DNA from: an uncultured bacterium
Lineage (GTDB): Bacteria > Actinomycetota > Coriobacteriia > Coriobacteriales > Eggerthellaceae
DNA length: 63,096 bases
Reading direction: 5' to 3'
NCBI GenBank assembly: GCA_905215035.1
Contig: CAJMOJ010000004.1
Coordinates: forward strand, 1 to 63,096
The notes under the pieces: model-generated
The model's input: only the letters and a program-made list of their open reading frames with translations
What the model was told of the DNA's origin: nothing
Database searches by the model: none
Translations under genes and position numbers: made by a program
Shown here: piece after piece, positions 43,174 to 51,816 of the stretch
How positions within the stretch are numbered: the stretch's first letter is position 1
Layout of the letters: the number at the start of each line of letters is the position of its first letter

Positions 43174-44080
43174 TGAGAATTTCGATCATGCTTTATTTGA
43201 AAACGCATCTTGTGCGTTTGGTGTGTTTGATGGTGTTCATTTAGGCCATCAGTACTTGTTATCTTGTGCTAAAGAAACCGCTGTTGAGCACGGTGGTCTT
43301 TCAATAGCATTAACCTTTGATCGTGATCCCGATGAGCTTTTTCATGCTGATAGATTAAAAAAACTTATGAGTAATCAAGCACGTATTACCGCGCTTTCCC
43401 GTACTGGGGTTGATGCGGTTGTTGTGCTTCCGTTTACACCAGAATTTGCTTCACTTTCCCCGCAAGCCTTTTTAGAGACCACGTTTAATGGACATGCTCC
43501 TTCTAATTTGCATGTTGGTATTGATTTCAGATTTGGCGCAAAGGCTGCCGGGACAGTCAATGATTTAGGAATATGGGGAGCGCATTCTGGCACCCACATT
43601 AACGCCCACAATTTACAAGTTGCACTTGGAGAGCCTATTACCGCAACACGTATACGTGGTCTTTTGGCAAAACATGATTTAGATGGTGTACGTGATCTAT
43701 TAGGTCACACCTATTCAATTATTGAGCAGATCCAGCCAGGACGTGGTGAGGGAGAGGATATGGGCTTCGCTACCGCAAATATCATTATGCCCTCGAATCG
43801 TCAGGTGCTCTCAGATGGAGTATATGCGGCATACGCTCTTGTTGATGGAAAACGTTATCGTGCCGCTGTTTCAGTAGGCGTATCACCCGTTTTTGCTGAT
43901 CAGACACAGGCAACCTGTGAGGTTCACATTTTAGATTTTTCGGGAAACATCTATGGTGAATGGATAGAAGTAGAATTCATGGAATTCTTGCGTCCAATGA
44001 TTAAATTCGATTCGACCGATGAGTTAATTCGTACGGTAAAGAATAATATTGAATATACGCGAAACACGCTTCCGCTCTAA
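43151..44080 (+). CDS. ribF: Bifunctional riboflavin kinase/FAD synthetase
   Basis: Makes FMN and FAD from riboflavin. The N-terminal nucleotidyltransferase domain has FGVFDGVHLGHQYLL and GIDFRFGAKAAGTV; TRIRGLLAKHDLDGVRDLLGH links to the kinase domain, where GRGEGEDMGFATANI and DGVYAAYALVDGKRYRAAVSVG lie. The start is GTG at 43151 with AAGGAG (43139-43144) 6 bases upstream, giving 309 residues; the longer frame from 43097 would run through truB without such support. Confidence 0.94.
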   Translation: MGQIFTVDENFDHALFENASCAFGVFDGVHLGHQYLLSCAKETAVEHGGLSIALTFDRDPDELFHADRLKKLMSNQARITALSRTGVDAVVVLPFTPEFASLSPQAFLETTFNGHAPSNLHVGIDFRFGAKAAGTVNDLGIWGAHSGTHINAHNLQVALGEPITATRIRGLLAKHDLDGVRDLLGHTYSIIEQIQPGRGEGEDMGFATANIIMPSNRQVLSDGVYAAYALVDGKRYRAAVSVGVSPVFADQTQATCEVHILDFSGNIYGEWIEVEFMEFLRPMIKFDSTDELIRTVKNNIEYTRNTLPL

Positions 44081-44175
44081 GAGCCTTTAAGAGTGGGCGT
44101 TAGCGTAGTTAGCGTATATACAATCGGTTAAACACCTGCATACTAAAGGTTTATAGTGCAGTAAGATATAAAACT

Positions 44176-46020
44176 ATGCCGGGATTTTCTGAAGAAGACA
44201 TACGAAAAGTAAGAGAAGCCAATGATTTAGTTGGGCTTTTTAGTGAGCGCACCGAGGTCAAACAGCGGGGGCGCGATTTCTGGTGTTGCTGTCCTTTTCA
44301 TCAAGAAAAAACCCCATCTTGTAAAATTGATCCTGTATCACAAACATGGCATTGTTTTGGCTGTGGTGAAGGAGGAGATGCTATCTCCTATATCCGCAAA
44401 CTCGATGATGTTGGATTTGTTGATGCGGTTCGTTTTTTGGCTCGTCGTGGAAATGTCCAGATTAGCGAAACTCAATCAATGCGAAAGGCAAGTTCTCATA
44501 AAACGCGTCTTAAAGAATTATGTACAAAAGCTGCTGAATTCTATCATCTTCAATTAATGCGCTCTAAATCAGATAAGGCAGATCAAGCACGATCATATCT
44601 GGCCAGTCGAGGATTTGGTGGAGAGACGCCTCGTGAATGGGAGTTAGGGTTTGCTCCTGGCCGAGGACAATTAGTGACATTTCTTCGCAACGAGGGCTAC
44701 AGTAATAAAGAAATGGTTGAAGCGAATATTGCTGTTCAACGATCAGGACGTCTCTATGATCGGTTTTATGATCGTGTTATGTTTCCCATTTTTGATATTC
44801 ATGGACAGTGTATTGCTTTTGGCGGTCGGGTGATTGGTGAGGGGGAACCTAAATATCTTAACTCTTCTGAAACGCCGCTTTTTCATAAATCCGAAGTGCT
44901 CTATGGTCTCAATAAAGCAAAAGCGACAATGGCTTCAACGGGAAATGCAGTCATTGTTGAGGGATACACTGATGTAATTGCGCTTCATAATGCAAAGTTC
45001 ACTAATGTGGTAGCAACGCTTGGTACTGCTTTAACGCGTTCGCATTTACGTGTTTTGTCTCATCATGCAAAAAAGCGTATTACCTATGTATTTGATGGGG
45101 ATGAGGCAGGACAACGTGCAGCAGATAGGGCACTTGGCTTTATTGATGAATCAATTACGCCAGAAGCTGGGGGTAGTAAAGTCGACCTGTATTGTGTAGT
45201 GCTTCCTGACAATCTTGATCCGGCAGAAATGATTAGTCAACGAGGACGAGAAGCATTCGAGGAATGTCTTAATCAGGCAATCCCGCTTTTACGTTATGGT
45301 ATCGATAGACGACTTGCTCGTTATGATTTACAGACTCCTGAAGGGCGTTCACGTGCAACAGTCGATGCGCTTTCTATTCTTGCTCCCATTAAGGATTCGC
45401 TTTTGGCCAAGGATTACGCGGTTTATATTGCATCGTGCGTGCATGCGCGTGAGCAAGATGTTTTGGAGGCGCTTTCAGCATTACCTGTTCCACAAAACTC
45501 ATCGTATGATGATGAAAATGCGGCTGCATATACTGCTCAGAACCAGGCTAGTACTATGAAGATGAGCGCGGCACAAACCAGTCGTATTAAGTCAGAGCGT
45601 GAATTCTTGTCTTTGTTAGCAATTAATCCGGCCATGGCTCCTGAATTTTTATCGGTATTGTCTCAAACATTCTGGACCGATCCAGCTTGTAGTGAACTTT
45701 CTGGCATTATGCTTGAAGCTTTTACGCAAGATAAGATTGCTACGGCTATGGATGTTTATGATTTTTGCGTGCTTCGTGCTCCTTATAGTGCCAATATTCT
45801 TACCGCTTCAACAACACAAGGGTTTAATGCTGCTCATGAAACGCTCACCTTTCTTGCTTGTGAGTTGCGAAGAGGAGATTTAGAACAAACGATTAGTTCA
45901 CTTAAAGCAGATATGGCTCACTCGACCCATCTATCGCCTGATGAAAAAAACGCCTATTTTCAATCGATTTATGCCTTACAAAATCAATTGAATGAATTGC
46001 GTAAACAACAAATTGAATAA
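44176..46020 (+). CDS. dnaG: DNA primase
   Basis: Synthesises RNA primers at the replication fork. The zinc ribbon is C39, H42, C60, C63 (CPFHQEKTPS then WHCFGCGEGG). The catalytic core has FGGRVIGEGEPKYLNS, the TOPRIM Glu in VIVEGYTDVIALH, and YVFDGDEAGQRAADRAL with the metal Asp residues. The helicase-binding C-terminal domain is present but weakly conserved. 614 residues fits. It stands alone with a spacer of about 95 bases upstream holding a tandem GTTAGCGTA repeat and no clear promoter. No rpoD gene follows, unlike in many bacteria. Confidence 0.96.
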   Translation: MPGFSEEDIRKVREANDLVGLFSERTEVKQRGRDFWCCCPFHQEKTPSCKIDPVSQTWHCFGCGEGGDAISYIRKLDDVGFVDAVRFLARRGNVQISETQSMRKASSHKTRLKELCTKAAEFYHLQLMRSKSDKADQARSYLASRGFGGETPREWELGFAPGRGQLVTFLRNEGYSNKEMVEANIAVQRSGRLYDRFYDRVMFPIFDIHGQCIAFGGRVIGEGEPKYLNSSETPLFHKSEVLYGLNKAKATMASTGNAVIVEGYTDVIALHNAKFTNVVATLGTALTRSHLRVLSHHAKKRITYVFDGDEAGQRAADRALGFIDESITPEAGGSKVDLYCVVLPDNLDPAEMISQRGREAFEECLNQAIPLLRYGIDRRLARYDLQTPEGRSRATVDALSILAPIKDSLLAKDYAVYIASCVHAREQDVLEALSALPVPQNSSYDDENAAAYTAQNQASTMKMSAAQTSRIKSEREFLSLLAINPAMAPEFLSVLSQTFWTDPACSELSGIMLEAFTQDKIATAMDVYDFCVLRAPYSANILTASTTQGFNAAHETLTFLACELRRGDLEQTISSLKADMAHSTHLSPDEKNAYFQSIYALQNQLNELRKQQIE

Positions 46021-46156
46021 GAAATTGTTTTGAAGTAGTTGTAAGAAGACCTGTTGTAAGCTGTATAAATTTAGTTTTAAAACTTTTGAATGTTCGCTTT
46101 TCTAGTATGATGGATAAAAATACACGCGTGTTTTAAATGGACTTCTAGGAGGATAT

Positions 46157-46693
46157 ATGCCTTTGCGCACCATGAAAATTGTTCTTTCGCCTGATCCTAT
46201 GCTGCGTGAAATTTGTGAACCATGTGAACCGGGCGACCCATCGCTTAAAAAAATATCAAAAAAGATGGCTGCTACTATGTACAAAAACGCAGGATGCGGA
46301 CTTGCTGCTCCTCAAGTTGGTATTTTAAAGCGTTTTGTCGTGATTGATTGCAATGATCCTGAGGACGATCCTGATCCTATCTTTCTTGTTAACCCTGAAA
46401 TCATTGCTCTTGAAGGGGATGAAGTGACTGATTTGGAGGGTTGCTTATCGCTACCTGGCATCTCGGTACCTATTACGCGTAAGCCATTTGCTCGTGTTTC
46501 CTACTATGATCTTGAAGGAAATAAGTGCGAAATCGAAGGGGATGGTTTATTAGGTCGCTGTTTGCAACATGAGATTGACCATCTTGATGGTAAGACCATG
46601 CTTGAGACATGCAGTCCAAAGGATCGCATTATAGCGCTTAAGGCTTACCAAGAGGCACTCAAGGCGGGAGCAAAGCCTGGACAAGTTGGCTAA
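46157..46693 (+). CDS. def: Peptide deformylase
   Basis: Metalloenzyme removing the formyl group from nascent proteins. Three motifs are intact: GCGLAAPQVG, EGCLSLPG with metal ligand Cys96, and QHEIDHLDG with His138, Glu139 and His142. AGGAGG at 46147-46152 precedes the ATG at 46157. A -10-like TATGAT lies near 46107. It is followed by fmt and rsmB, the usual def-fmt-rsmB order. Confidence 0.96.
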   Translation: MPLRTMKIVLSPDPMLREICEPCEPGDPSLKKISKKMAATMYKNAGCGLAAPQVGILKRFVVIDCNDPEDDPDPIFLVNPEIIALEGDEVTDLEGCLSLPGISVPITRKPFARVSYYDLEGNKCEIEGDGLLGRCLQHEIDHLDGKTMLETCSPKDRIIALKAYQEALKAGAKPGQVG

Positions 46694-46732
46694 GAAGTTT
46701 TGAGTCAAGCGGGCTAAGAGGAGTTTTGTAGT

Positions 46733-47695
46733 ATGCGCATCGTCTTTATGGGAACCCCCTTATTTGCGGCATCAATTTTGGAATACCTTATCCCTCATCA
46801 TGAGGTAGTTGCTGTCTATACGCGTCCTGATGCGGTGCGGGGTCGTGGCAATGCGTTGATGATGTCTCCAGTAAAAGAGGTCGCATTAGGATCAGGTATT
46901 ACCACTATAGAGACAACAAGCTTTAAAGACCCTGCTCTTATTGAAGAGTTGCGTGCTTTTGAGCCTGATTGTATTTGTGTTGCTGCATTTGGCGTTTTGC
47001 TTCCTCGTGCTGTTCTTGATATTCCAACCCTTGGATGTTTGAATGTTCACGCATCGTTATTGCCACGCTGGCGTGGTGCAGCTCCAATTGCTCGTGCCAT
47101 TATGGAAGGTGATGCTCAAACAGGAGTCTGTATCATGAAGATGGAAGAAGGTCTTGATACAGGCGACTATTGTGTATGTCGTGCTCTTGATATTGGAGAA
47201 ATGACGGTCTCTGAACTTGAAGCAGAACTTGCTGATCTTGGCGCAACGGCACTTCTAACAGCACTCGAGCACATCCAGGAAGATCATGCAGAGTGGGTTG
47301 TACAAGAATTATCTGATGTGACGTACGCGCATAAGATTGAGAAAGGTGAGCTTAACGTTTCACCTCAACAGACCGCTTTTGAAGTACAGCGCTGTATCCA
47401 AGCATCTGAGACCCATCATCCTGCCAAAGCGCGTATTGCAAATAAGATTGTTACGCTTGAGAAATCACATCGTATTGATCCAAGTGCTTATGAAAAGGAT
47501 GAAGTTTTTGCTAGCTTGTTGCTCGAGTCAGGGCGTGTTGCATATCAATCTAAACGACTTTTGCTCGGGTGCGCTGATGGGGTTGTCGAGATACTCACTC
47601 TAAAGCCCGATGGAAAGAAATCCATGGATGCTCAATCTTTTGCAGCAGGAATACAAAACATTAAGCAAACAGGTTCAACGTGGAGTGCGGTATAA
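46733..47695 (+). CDS. fmt: Methionyl-tRNA formyltransferase
   Basis: Formylates initiator Met-tRNA using 10-formyl-THF. The N-terminal Rossmann-like domain begins MRIVFMGTPLFAA and contains the catalytic segment LNVHASLLPRWRGAAPI (Asn, His) and MKMEEGLDTGD with the catalytic Asp. The C-terminal OB-like tRNA-binding domain is recognisable but variable. 320 residues is normal. Its stop abuts the GTG start of rsmB. Confidence 0.96.
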   Translation: MRIVFMGTPLFAASILEYLIPHHEVVAVYTRPDAVRGRGNALMMSPVKEVALGSGITTIETTSFKDPALIEELRAFEPDCICVAAFGVLLPRAVLDIPTLGCLNVHASLLPRWRGAAPIARAIMEGDAQTGVCIMKMEEGLDTGDYCVCRALDIGEMTVSELEAELADLGATALLTALEHIQEDHAEWVVQELSDVTYAHKIEKGELNVSPQQTAFEVQRCIQASETHHPAKARIANKIVTLEKSHRIDPSAYEKDEVFASLLLESGRVAYQSKRLLLGCADGVVEILTLKPDGKKSMDAQSFAAGIQNIKQTGSTWSAV

Positions 47696-49117
47696 GTGTC
47701 TGATCGCAAAAAACGAAACTCAAGAAGATCTTCGTTATCAAACGCAGGCGCACATCATCGTTCTCATGTAACACAGGCTCGTCTTTTGGCATGGGAGATA
47801 TTGCAGCTTGTTGTGCGCGACAATATGTATGTTCATGATGCAGCTCATCGTATTTTTGATCGCACATCATATCCAGAAACTGAGCGATCGTTTGCGCTTT
47901 TGCTTGCTGCGGGAGTGGTATCAACAAAAGGTATTCTTGATGCAACACTCGATACTATTCTGTCTCATCCTCATGATGTAGATAGTCGCGTGCGTGATGC
48001 TTTGCGTATTTCGAGCTATGAACTCCTTTTTTTAGATAAGAATTCTTATGCGGCAGTTGATCAAGGTGTTGAACTGGTGCGTTCAATCGCTCCACGCGCA
48101 ACAGGTGTGGCGAATTTTGTTTTGCGACGTGTTGTTAAGCAGGCAGAGCAATCGTTAGGTGATTTACTGGGTCATATTTCCGATGATGCGCTTGCGCAAG
48201 CTTTTGGATTTCCTGACTGGATTGTGGGATTATTGCTTGATCAAAAAGGAAGAACTTGGACTGAACGGTATCTTCGTCAAGCAAATCAAAGCGCCCCTTT
48301 ATACTTTTTTGTTAATTCTGCTCGCGTTCAGACAGATGCGGTACTTACCTCATTGGCACATCATGATATCGACGTTGTATCCGTCTCGCCGTTGCTAACT
48401 AATGCACAGACGAGTATGACGGTATTGCCTACTTTTCAATTCCGAAAACGCAAAGCTATTCAACATCCTTTAGTGCAAGGTTTACTTGAAAATTGCGCTT
48501 TAGTGATTTCTGATTTATCTGCTCAGACCATTGCTTCATTAGCGCTTCCGCAATCAAAACCTAATTCCTTTTTAGAGATTGGTGCAGGACGAGGGATTAA
48601 AACTATCATGCTGCAAGTGGGTGCGTATCTTCGCTACGGTTCATTCATGAAGCTCGATTCAGTAGAGATCAACAAGCAAAAGATAGCTATTGCGCAAGAA
48701 CAGCTTAAAAAGGCTCAGATTCCTCAGGTTCATCACTGGGCATGCGATGCACAAGACCTCTCTGAGTTTGCTGATAAATCATATGATGCGGTATTTATTG
48801 ATGCGCCCTGTAGTGGTCTTGGTACGTTGCGTCGTCATCCCGAGATACGATGGCGCCTGCAACCTGAAGATAGTGATGCGCTCCATCTTCTCAATACTAC
48901 GATATTACAGTGCGCAGCACAAAAGGTTGCTCCACAGGGTCAATTGACCTATGCAACATGCACGGTAACTAAAGAAGAAAATCAGGCAGTAATTGATGCT
49001 TTTTTGGCATCTTCTGTGGGCGCTCAATTTATGGTAGAGACTCTTTTTGAAACACCGTTAGTTTCCGATGGGCCTGATATTCATTTTGCCTGTGTCTTAC
49101 GTCGTCACTCGGCGTAA
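47696..49117 (+). CDS. rsmB: 16S rRNA (cytosine-967-C5) methyltransferase RsmB (Sun)
   Basis: The N-terminal 140 residues form a NusB-like RNA-binding domain (RLLAWEILQLVVRDNMYVHDA, SYELLFLDKN). The C-terminal SAM methyltransferase has FLEIGAGRGIKTIMLQ, DAPCSGLGTLRRHPEIRWR and TYATCTVTKEEN, carrying the two conserved cysteines of m5C enzymes. 473 residues is slightly longer than average. GTG at 47696 follows the fmt stop directly, implying reinitiation. The last 13 bases overlap the convergent PP2C gene. Confidence 0.93.
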   Translation: MSDRKKRNSRRSSLSNAGAHHRSHVTQARLLAWEILQLVVRDNMYVHDAAHRIFDRTSYPETERSFALLLAAGVVSTKGILDATLDTILSHPHDVDSRVRDALRISSYELLFLDKNSYAAVDQGVELVRSIAPRATGVANFVLRRVVKQAEQSLGDLLGHISDDALAQAFGFPDWIVGLLLDQKGRTWTERYLRQANQSAPLYFFVNSARVQTDAVLTSLAHHDIDVVSVSPLLTNAQTSMTVLPTFQFRKRKAIQHPLVQGLLENCALVISDLSAQTIASLALPQSKPNSFLEIGAGRGIKTIMLQVGAYLRYGSFMKLDSVEINKQKIAIAQEQLKKAQIPQVHHWACDAQDLSEFADKSYDAVFIDAPCSGLGTLRRHPEIRWRLQPEDSDALHLLNTTILQCAAQKVAPQGQLTYATCTVTKEENQAVIDAFLASSVGAQFMVETLFETPLVSDGPDIHFACVLRRHSA

Positions 49118-49956
49118 CCAACAAGAACGAGGGATATATCATCGTGTGATAAATTCATGCGTGCCATCCCTCTGAGTTGATCAGTGTAATCAGCAAAATC
49201 AATAAGTAAGCCTTCTTGTTCAAACTCATTGGCATCAGCAAGAGAAGCAACTAAAGCAGATGCTCGCGAGAGAATCTCTTGGGTTTCTTCGATGCCTGCA
49301 AATTCCCAAAATCCATCAGAGCAAATAAGGTAGACATCGTTAGGGGAGAGAGAATAGTAAGGAGAGATCTCAAAAGGATCATCAACTCCTCCTCCCGCAT
49401 AACTGGTGACAACATGAGCAATATGGGCAGGAACTTCTGCGTCAGGACCCATTTCATCACGATAGCGCTGTGCAAGAGAATGGTCACGTGTGAGAAGCTC
49501 AAAGGTATCATGTGAATAGCGATATATTCTGCAATCTCCCATATGAAACAACTGCAGTCGTGGTGTTTGTTCGCAAGATGCTGTAGGAGATGGCGTATCA
49601 ATATATAATCCAGCACCAACGGTGTAAGCGCGGTTATGTTCTTCAAGGGCACGCTGCTTTTCAGCAACTTCATAAACGCACTGATTAAGACGCTCAGAGA
49701 GAGGAAGTAGTGTTTCTACCTGTGCACTTTGCACAAGAGATTCAGCTGCAGAAAGGGCAGCCTTATCACCTCGTACGCTTCCTCCAACACCATCAAACAC
49801 GGCAGCGAGAAAGGGTAGGTCGGAAGTAATAAGTTCATCATGCGCTTGCGTGTGTGGTTCTTCGGCACCTGCAATAATGGAAGTATTAAGTAAGATGCGA
49901 TCGTCATTTCGTTGATGAGTTGCTCCACATGCGGTTGAAGCTGCGGCAATGATCAC
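49105..49956 (-). CDS. PP2C-family serine/threonine protein phosphatase
   Basis: Metal-dependent phosphatase of 283 residues. It begins with STACGATHQRNDDRILL, has the metal-binding AAVFDGVGGSVRGD and LFHMGDCRIYRY, and the late LICSDGFWEF with a metal Asp. There is no membrane segment or FHA domain. The start is GTG (49954-49956) with GGAG 10 bases upstream. A Hanks-type kinase is not in this window. Overlap with rsmB and the 19-bp palindrome in its promoter region are notable. Confidence 0.88.
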   Translation of the reverse strand: MIIAAASTACGATHQRNDDRILLNTSIIAGAEEPHTQAHDELITSDLPFLAAVFDGVGGSVRGDKAALSAAESLVQSAQVETLLPLSERLNQCVYEVAEKQRALEEHNRAYTVGAGLYIDTPSPTASCEQTPRLQLFHMGDCRIYRYSHDTFELLTRDHSLAQRYRDEMGPDAEVPAHIAHVVTSYAGGGVDDPFEISPYYSLSPNDVYLICSDGFWEFAGIEETQEILSRASALVASLADANEFEQEGLLIDFADYTDQLRGMARMNLSHDDISLVLVGYAE

Positions 49957-49985
49957 GGTAGAACTGCTCCTTTTATAGTCTATAC

Positions 49986-50004
49986 GTCTACTATCATAGT
50001 AGAC
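49986..50004. promoter_or_regulatory. Perfect 19-bp palindrome in the divergent PP2C/pyrR promoter region
   Basis: GTCTACTAT, one central base, ATAGTAGAC (49986-49994 and 49996-50004). It lies 30 bases upstream of the PP2C start and just before the pyr operon promoter, with no T-run on either side, so it resembles a dimeric regulator operator. The regulator is unknown. Confidence 0.45.
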
Positions 50005-50019
50005 TTACGGTAATTGCTC

Positions 50020-50048
50020 TAGACCAAAATGGGTTAAAAACTTATACT
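50020..50048 (+). promoter_or_regulatory. Promoter of the pyr operon
   Basis: TAGACC (50020-50025), a 17-bp spacer and TATACT (50043-50048). The -35 is imperfect (4 of 6), the -10 is good. The start site near 50055 coincides with the beginning of the PyrR-binding leader. Confidence 0.5.
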
Positions 50049-50053
50049 GTGAT

Positions 50054-50195
50054 TGTCCTTTAATGGCGGTACAGAGAGACCGATAAGGCGCAGATAGACT
50101 CATATGAACCTGAGAAGAGCTAAAATCCTTCTCAGATTTCTGTATACGGGTTTTGTGTAGTTTGCTCCTGACTTGTCGGTTAGGAGCTTTTTTGA
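50054..50195 (+). promoter_or_regulatory. PyrR-dependent attenuator
   Basis: The leader contains TTTAATGGCGGTACAGAGAG, followed by ACCGATAAGG (within 50060-50088), matching the Bacillus PyrR-binding hairpin: lower stem CCTT/AAGG, purine-rich internal loop, upper stem CGGT/ACCG, loop with the conserved CAGAGAG. Next come an 8-bp hairpin CTGAGAAG/CTTCTCAG (50110-50117, 50128-50135) and an intrinsic terminator GCTCCTGAC/GTTAGGAGC (50164-50172, 50179-50187) followed by six T. By analogy UMP-bound PyrR stabilises the binding hairpin and favours termination. The rest of the 316-base spacer holds the palindrome and promoter. Confidence 0.85.
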
Positions 50196-50272
50196 TTTAT
50201 GAACGTAAGAGGGGATAAATCAAAAAGTAAAAAGAGAATCGATTTCTCATTTATTAGCAAGGAGAGTTACTC

Positions 50273-50857
50273 ATGGCAGAGAACAACGAAGATTACTTTG
50301 TGGTAATGGATTCTAATGAAATTGATCGCACGCTTGTGCGTATTGCTCATCAGATCTTAGAGCAGAATAAAGGATGCGAAAATCTTGCGTTGGTAGGTAT
50401 TGTGACGCGTGGTGATATTTTGGCACGTAAACTCGCTGATATCATTTATGAAATTGAAGGTGTACGTCTTCCTGTCGGTTCACTTGATATTAGCTTCTAT
50501 CGCGATGATGCACCTCGTCAGCGTTTTCCACAGGTTCGCGGCACCGATATTTTATTCAATGTAGAAGGTAAAACAATTGTGCTCGTTGATGATGTGCTCT
50601 ACACCGGTCGTACAATCCGTGCAGCTCTTGATGCTCTTATGGATTTTGGTCGCGCGGCATGTGTTCAGCTTGCAGTATTGATTGATCGTGGACATCGCGA
50701 GCTTCCTATTCGTGCTGATTATGTTGGCAAGAATGTTCCTTCTGCAACATCAGAAAATGTTCGTTTGTACCTTGAGAGCGTTGATCATACTGAATCATGC
50801 GTTCGCATTACTCATCTTCATGGGGGAGAACGTGCAGGTTCTGCAACCATTAAATAG
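50273..50857 (+). CDS. pyrR: Bifunctional pyrimidine operon regulator/uracil phosphoribosyltransferase PyrR
   Basis: RNA-binding attenuation protein with type I phosphoribosyltransferase fold. The PRPP loop TIVLVDDVLYTGRTIRAALDAL and the early GIVTRGDILA and PVGSLDISFYRDD segments are all conserved. 194 residues. It heads the operon directly behind its own binding leader, consistent with feedback by UMP. Confidence 0.96.
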   Translation: MAENNEDYFVVMDSNEIDRTLVRIAHQILEQNKGCENLALVGIVTRGDILARKLADIIYEIEGVRLPVGSLDISFYRDDAPRQRFPQVRGTDILFNVEGKTIVLVDDVLYTGRTIRAALDALMDFGRAACVQLAVLIDRGHRELPIRADYVGKNVPSATSENVRLYLESVDHTESCVRITHLHGGERAGSATIK

Positions 50858-50877
50858 ATAAGGAGTCGATAGGCATC

Positions 50878-51816
50878 GTGTTTAACCACAAGCATCTACT
50901 CTCAATCGATGATCTTTCTAAAGAAGATATCGAAAGCGTATTGGAACACGCAAAAACATTTGAAGAAGTAAATCAACGAACTATTAAAAAATTACCAACA
51001 TTGCGCGGAAAGACGGTCTGTAATTTGTTTTTAGAGCCGTCAACACGTACACGTGGTTCGTTTGAACTTGCTGAAAAACGCCTTTCATGTGACTCAGTCA
51101 ATGCGGGTGGATCAGCTTCTTCTACCGTCAAAGGCGAATCGCTTGTCGATACGGTAAAAACACTCTCTTCAATGAAAATTGATATGTTTATTGTCCGTTC
51201 AAAATATGCAGGAGCTCCTTTAAAGGTTGCACAGAGTACTGATGCTTGCGTGATTGATGCAGGTGATGGTAAACATCAACATCCCACTCAAGCGCTTTTG
51301 GATTTGTATGCTATCTGGAAAGCAAAAGGCTCCTTTGAAGGTGTGCAGGTTGGCATTGTTGGCGATATTGCGCATTCACGCGTTGCAGGGTCGCTTGTTG
51401 CTGCACTGAAAAAAATGGGGGCAGTCGTTTACTTGATTGCTCCAGGAACGCTTTTACCTGCTGACCCTGAGGCACTTGGTGCAGATGGTGTCTATCATAA
51501 CTTTGAAGAAATTCTTCCCCAGCTTGATGTGGTTTATATGCTGCGTATTCAAATGGAGCGTCTTGAGGACGCTCCATTTCCTAGTTTACGAGAATACAAC
51601 TCTTTATATGGCCTTACAAAAGAGCGTGAACATCTTCTTAAAGAAGATGCGATCATCTGTCATCCCGGCCCTATTAATCGTGGTGTTGAGCTGGATAGCT
51701 ATATGGCCGACTCGAGCCATTCGGTAATTTTGGATCAAGTATTTGCTGGTGTTTGTGTTCGAATGGCTTTGATTTACCTTATGTTAGGTGGCGGTACTGA
51801 TGAAGATACTAATTAA
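50878..51816 (+). CDS. pyrB: Aspartate carbamoyltransferase catalytic subunit
   Basis: Condenses carbamoyl phosphate and aspartate. The phosphate-binding FLEPSTRTRGSFELAEKRL (STRTR near residue 60) and the later HPTQALLDLYAIW are intact, as is the aspartate-binding CHPGPINRGVE near the C-terminus. No regulatory PyrI gene accompanies it. GTG at 50878 has AAGGAG upstream. 312 residues fits. The end overlaps pyrC by 17 bases. Confidence 0.95.
   Translation: MFNHKHLLSIDDLSKEDIESVLEHAKTFEEVNQRTIKKLPTLRGKTVCNLFLEPSTRTRGSFELAEKRLSCDSVNAGGSASSTVKGESLVDTVKTLSSMKIDMFIVRSKYAGAPLKVAQSTDACVIDAGDGKHQHPTQALLDLYAIWKAKGSFEGVQVGIVGDIAHSRVAGSLVAALKKMGAVVYLIAPGTLLPADPEALGADGVYHNFEEILPQLDVVYMLRIQMERLEDAPFPSLREYNSLYGLTKEREHLLKEDAIICHPGPINRGVELDSYMADSSHSVILDQVFAGVCVRMALIYLMLGGGTDEDTN

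Noticed and set aside
49105..49117. Frameshift or misassembly at the rsmB/PP2C junction
   Set aside because: Both proteins end normally with complete C-terminal motifs; a 13-base convergent overlap is unremarkable.
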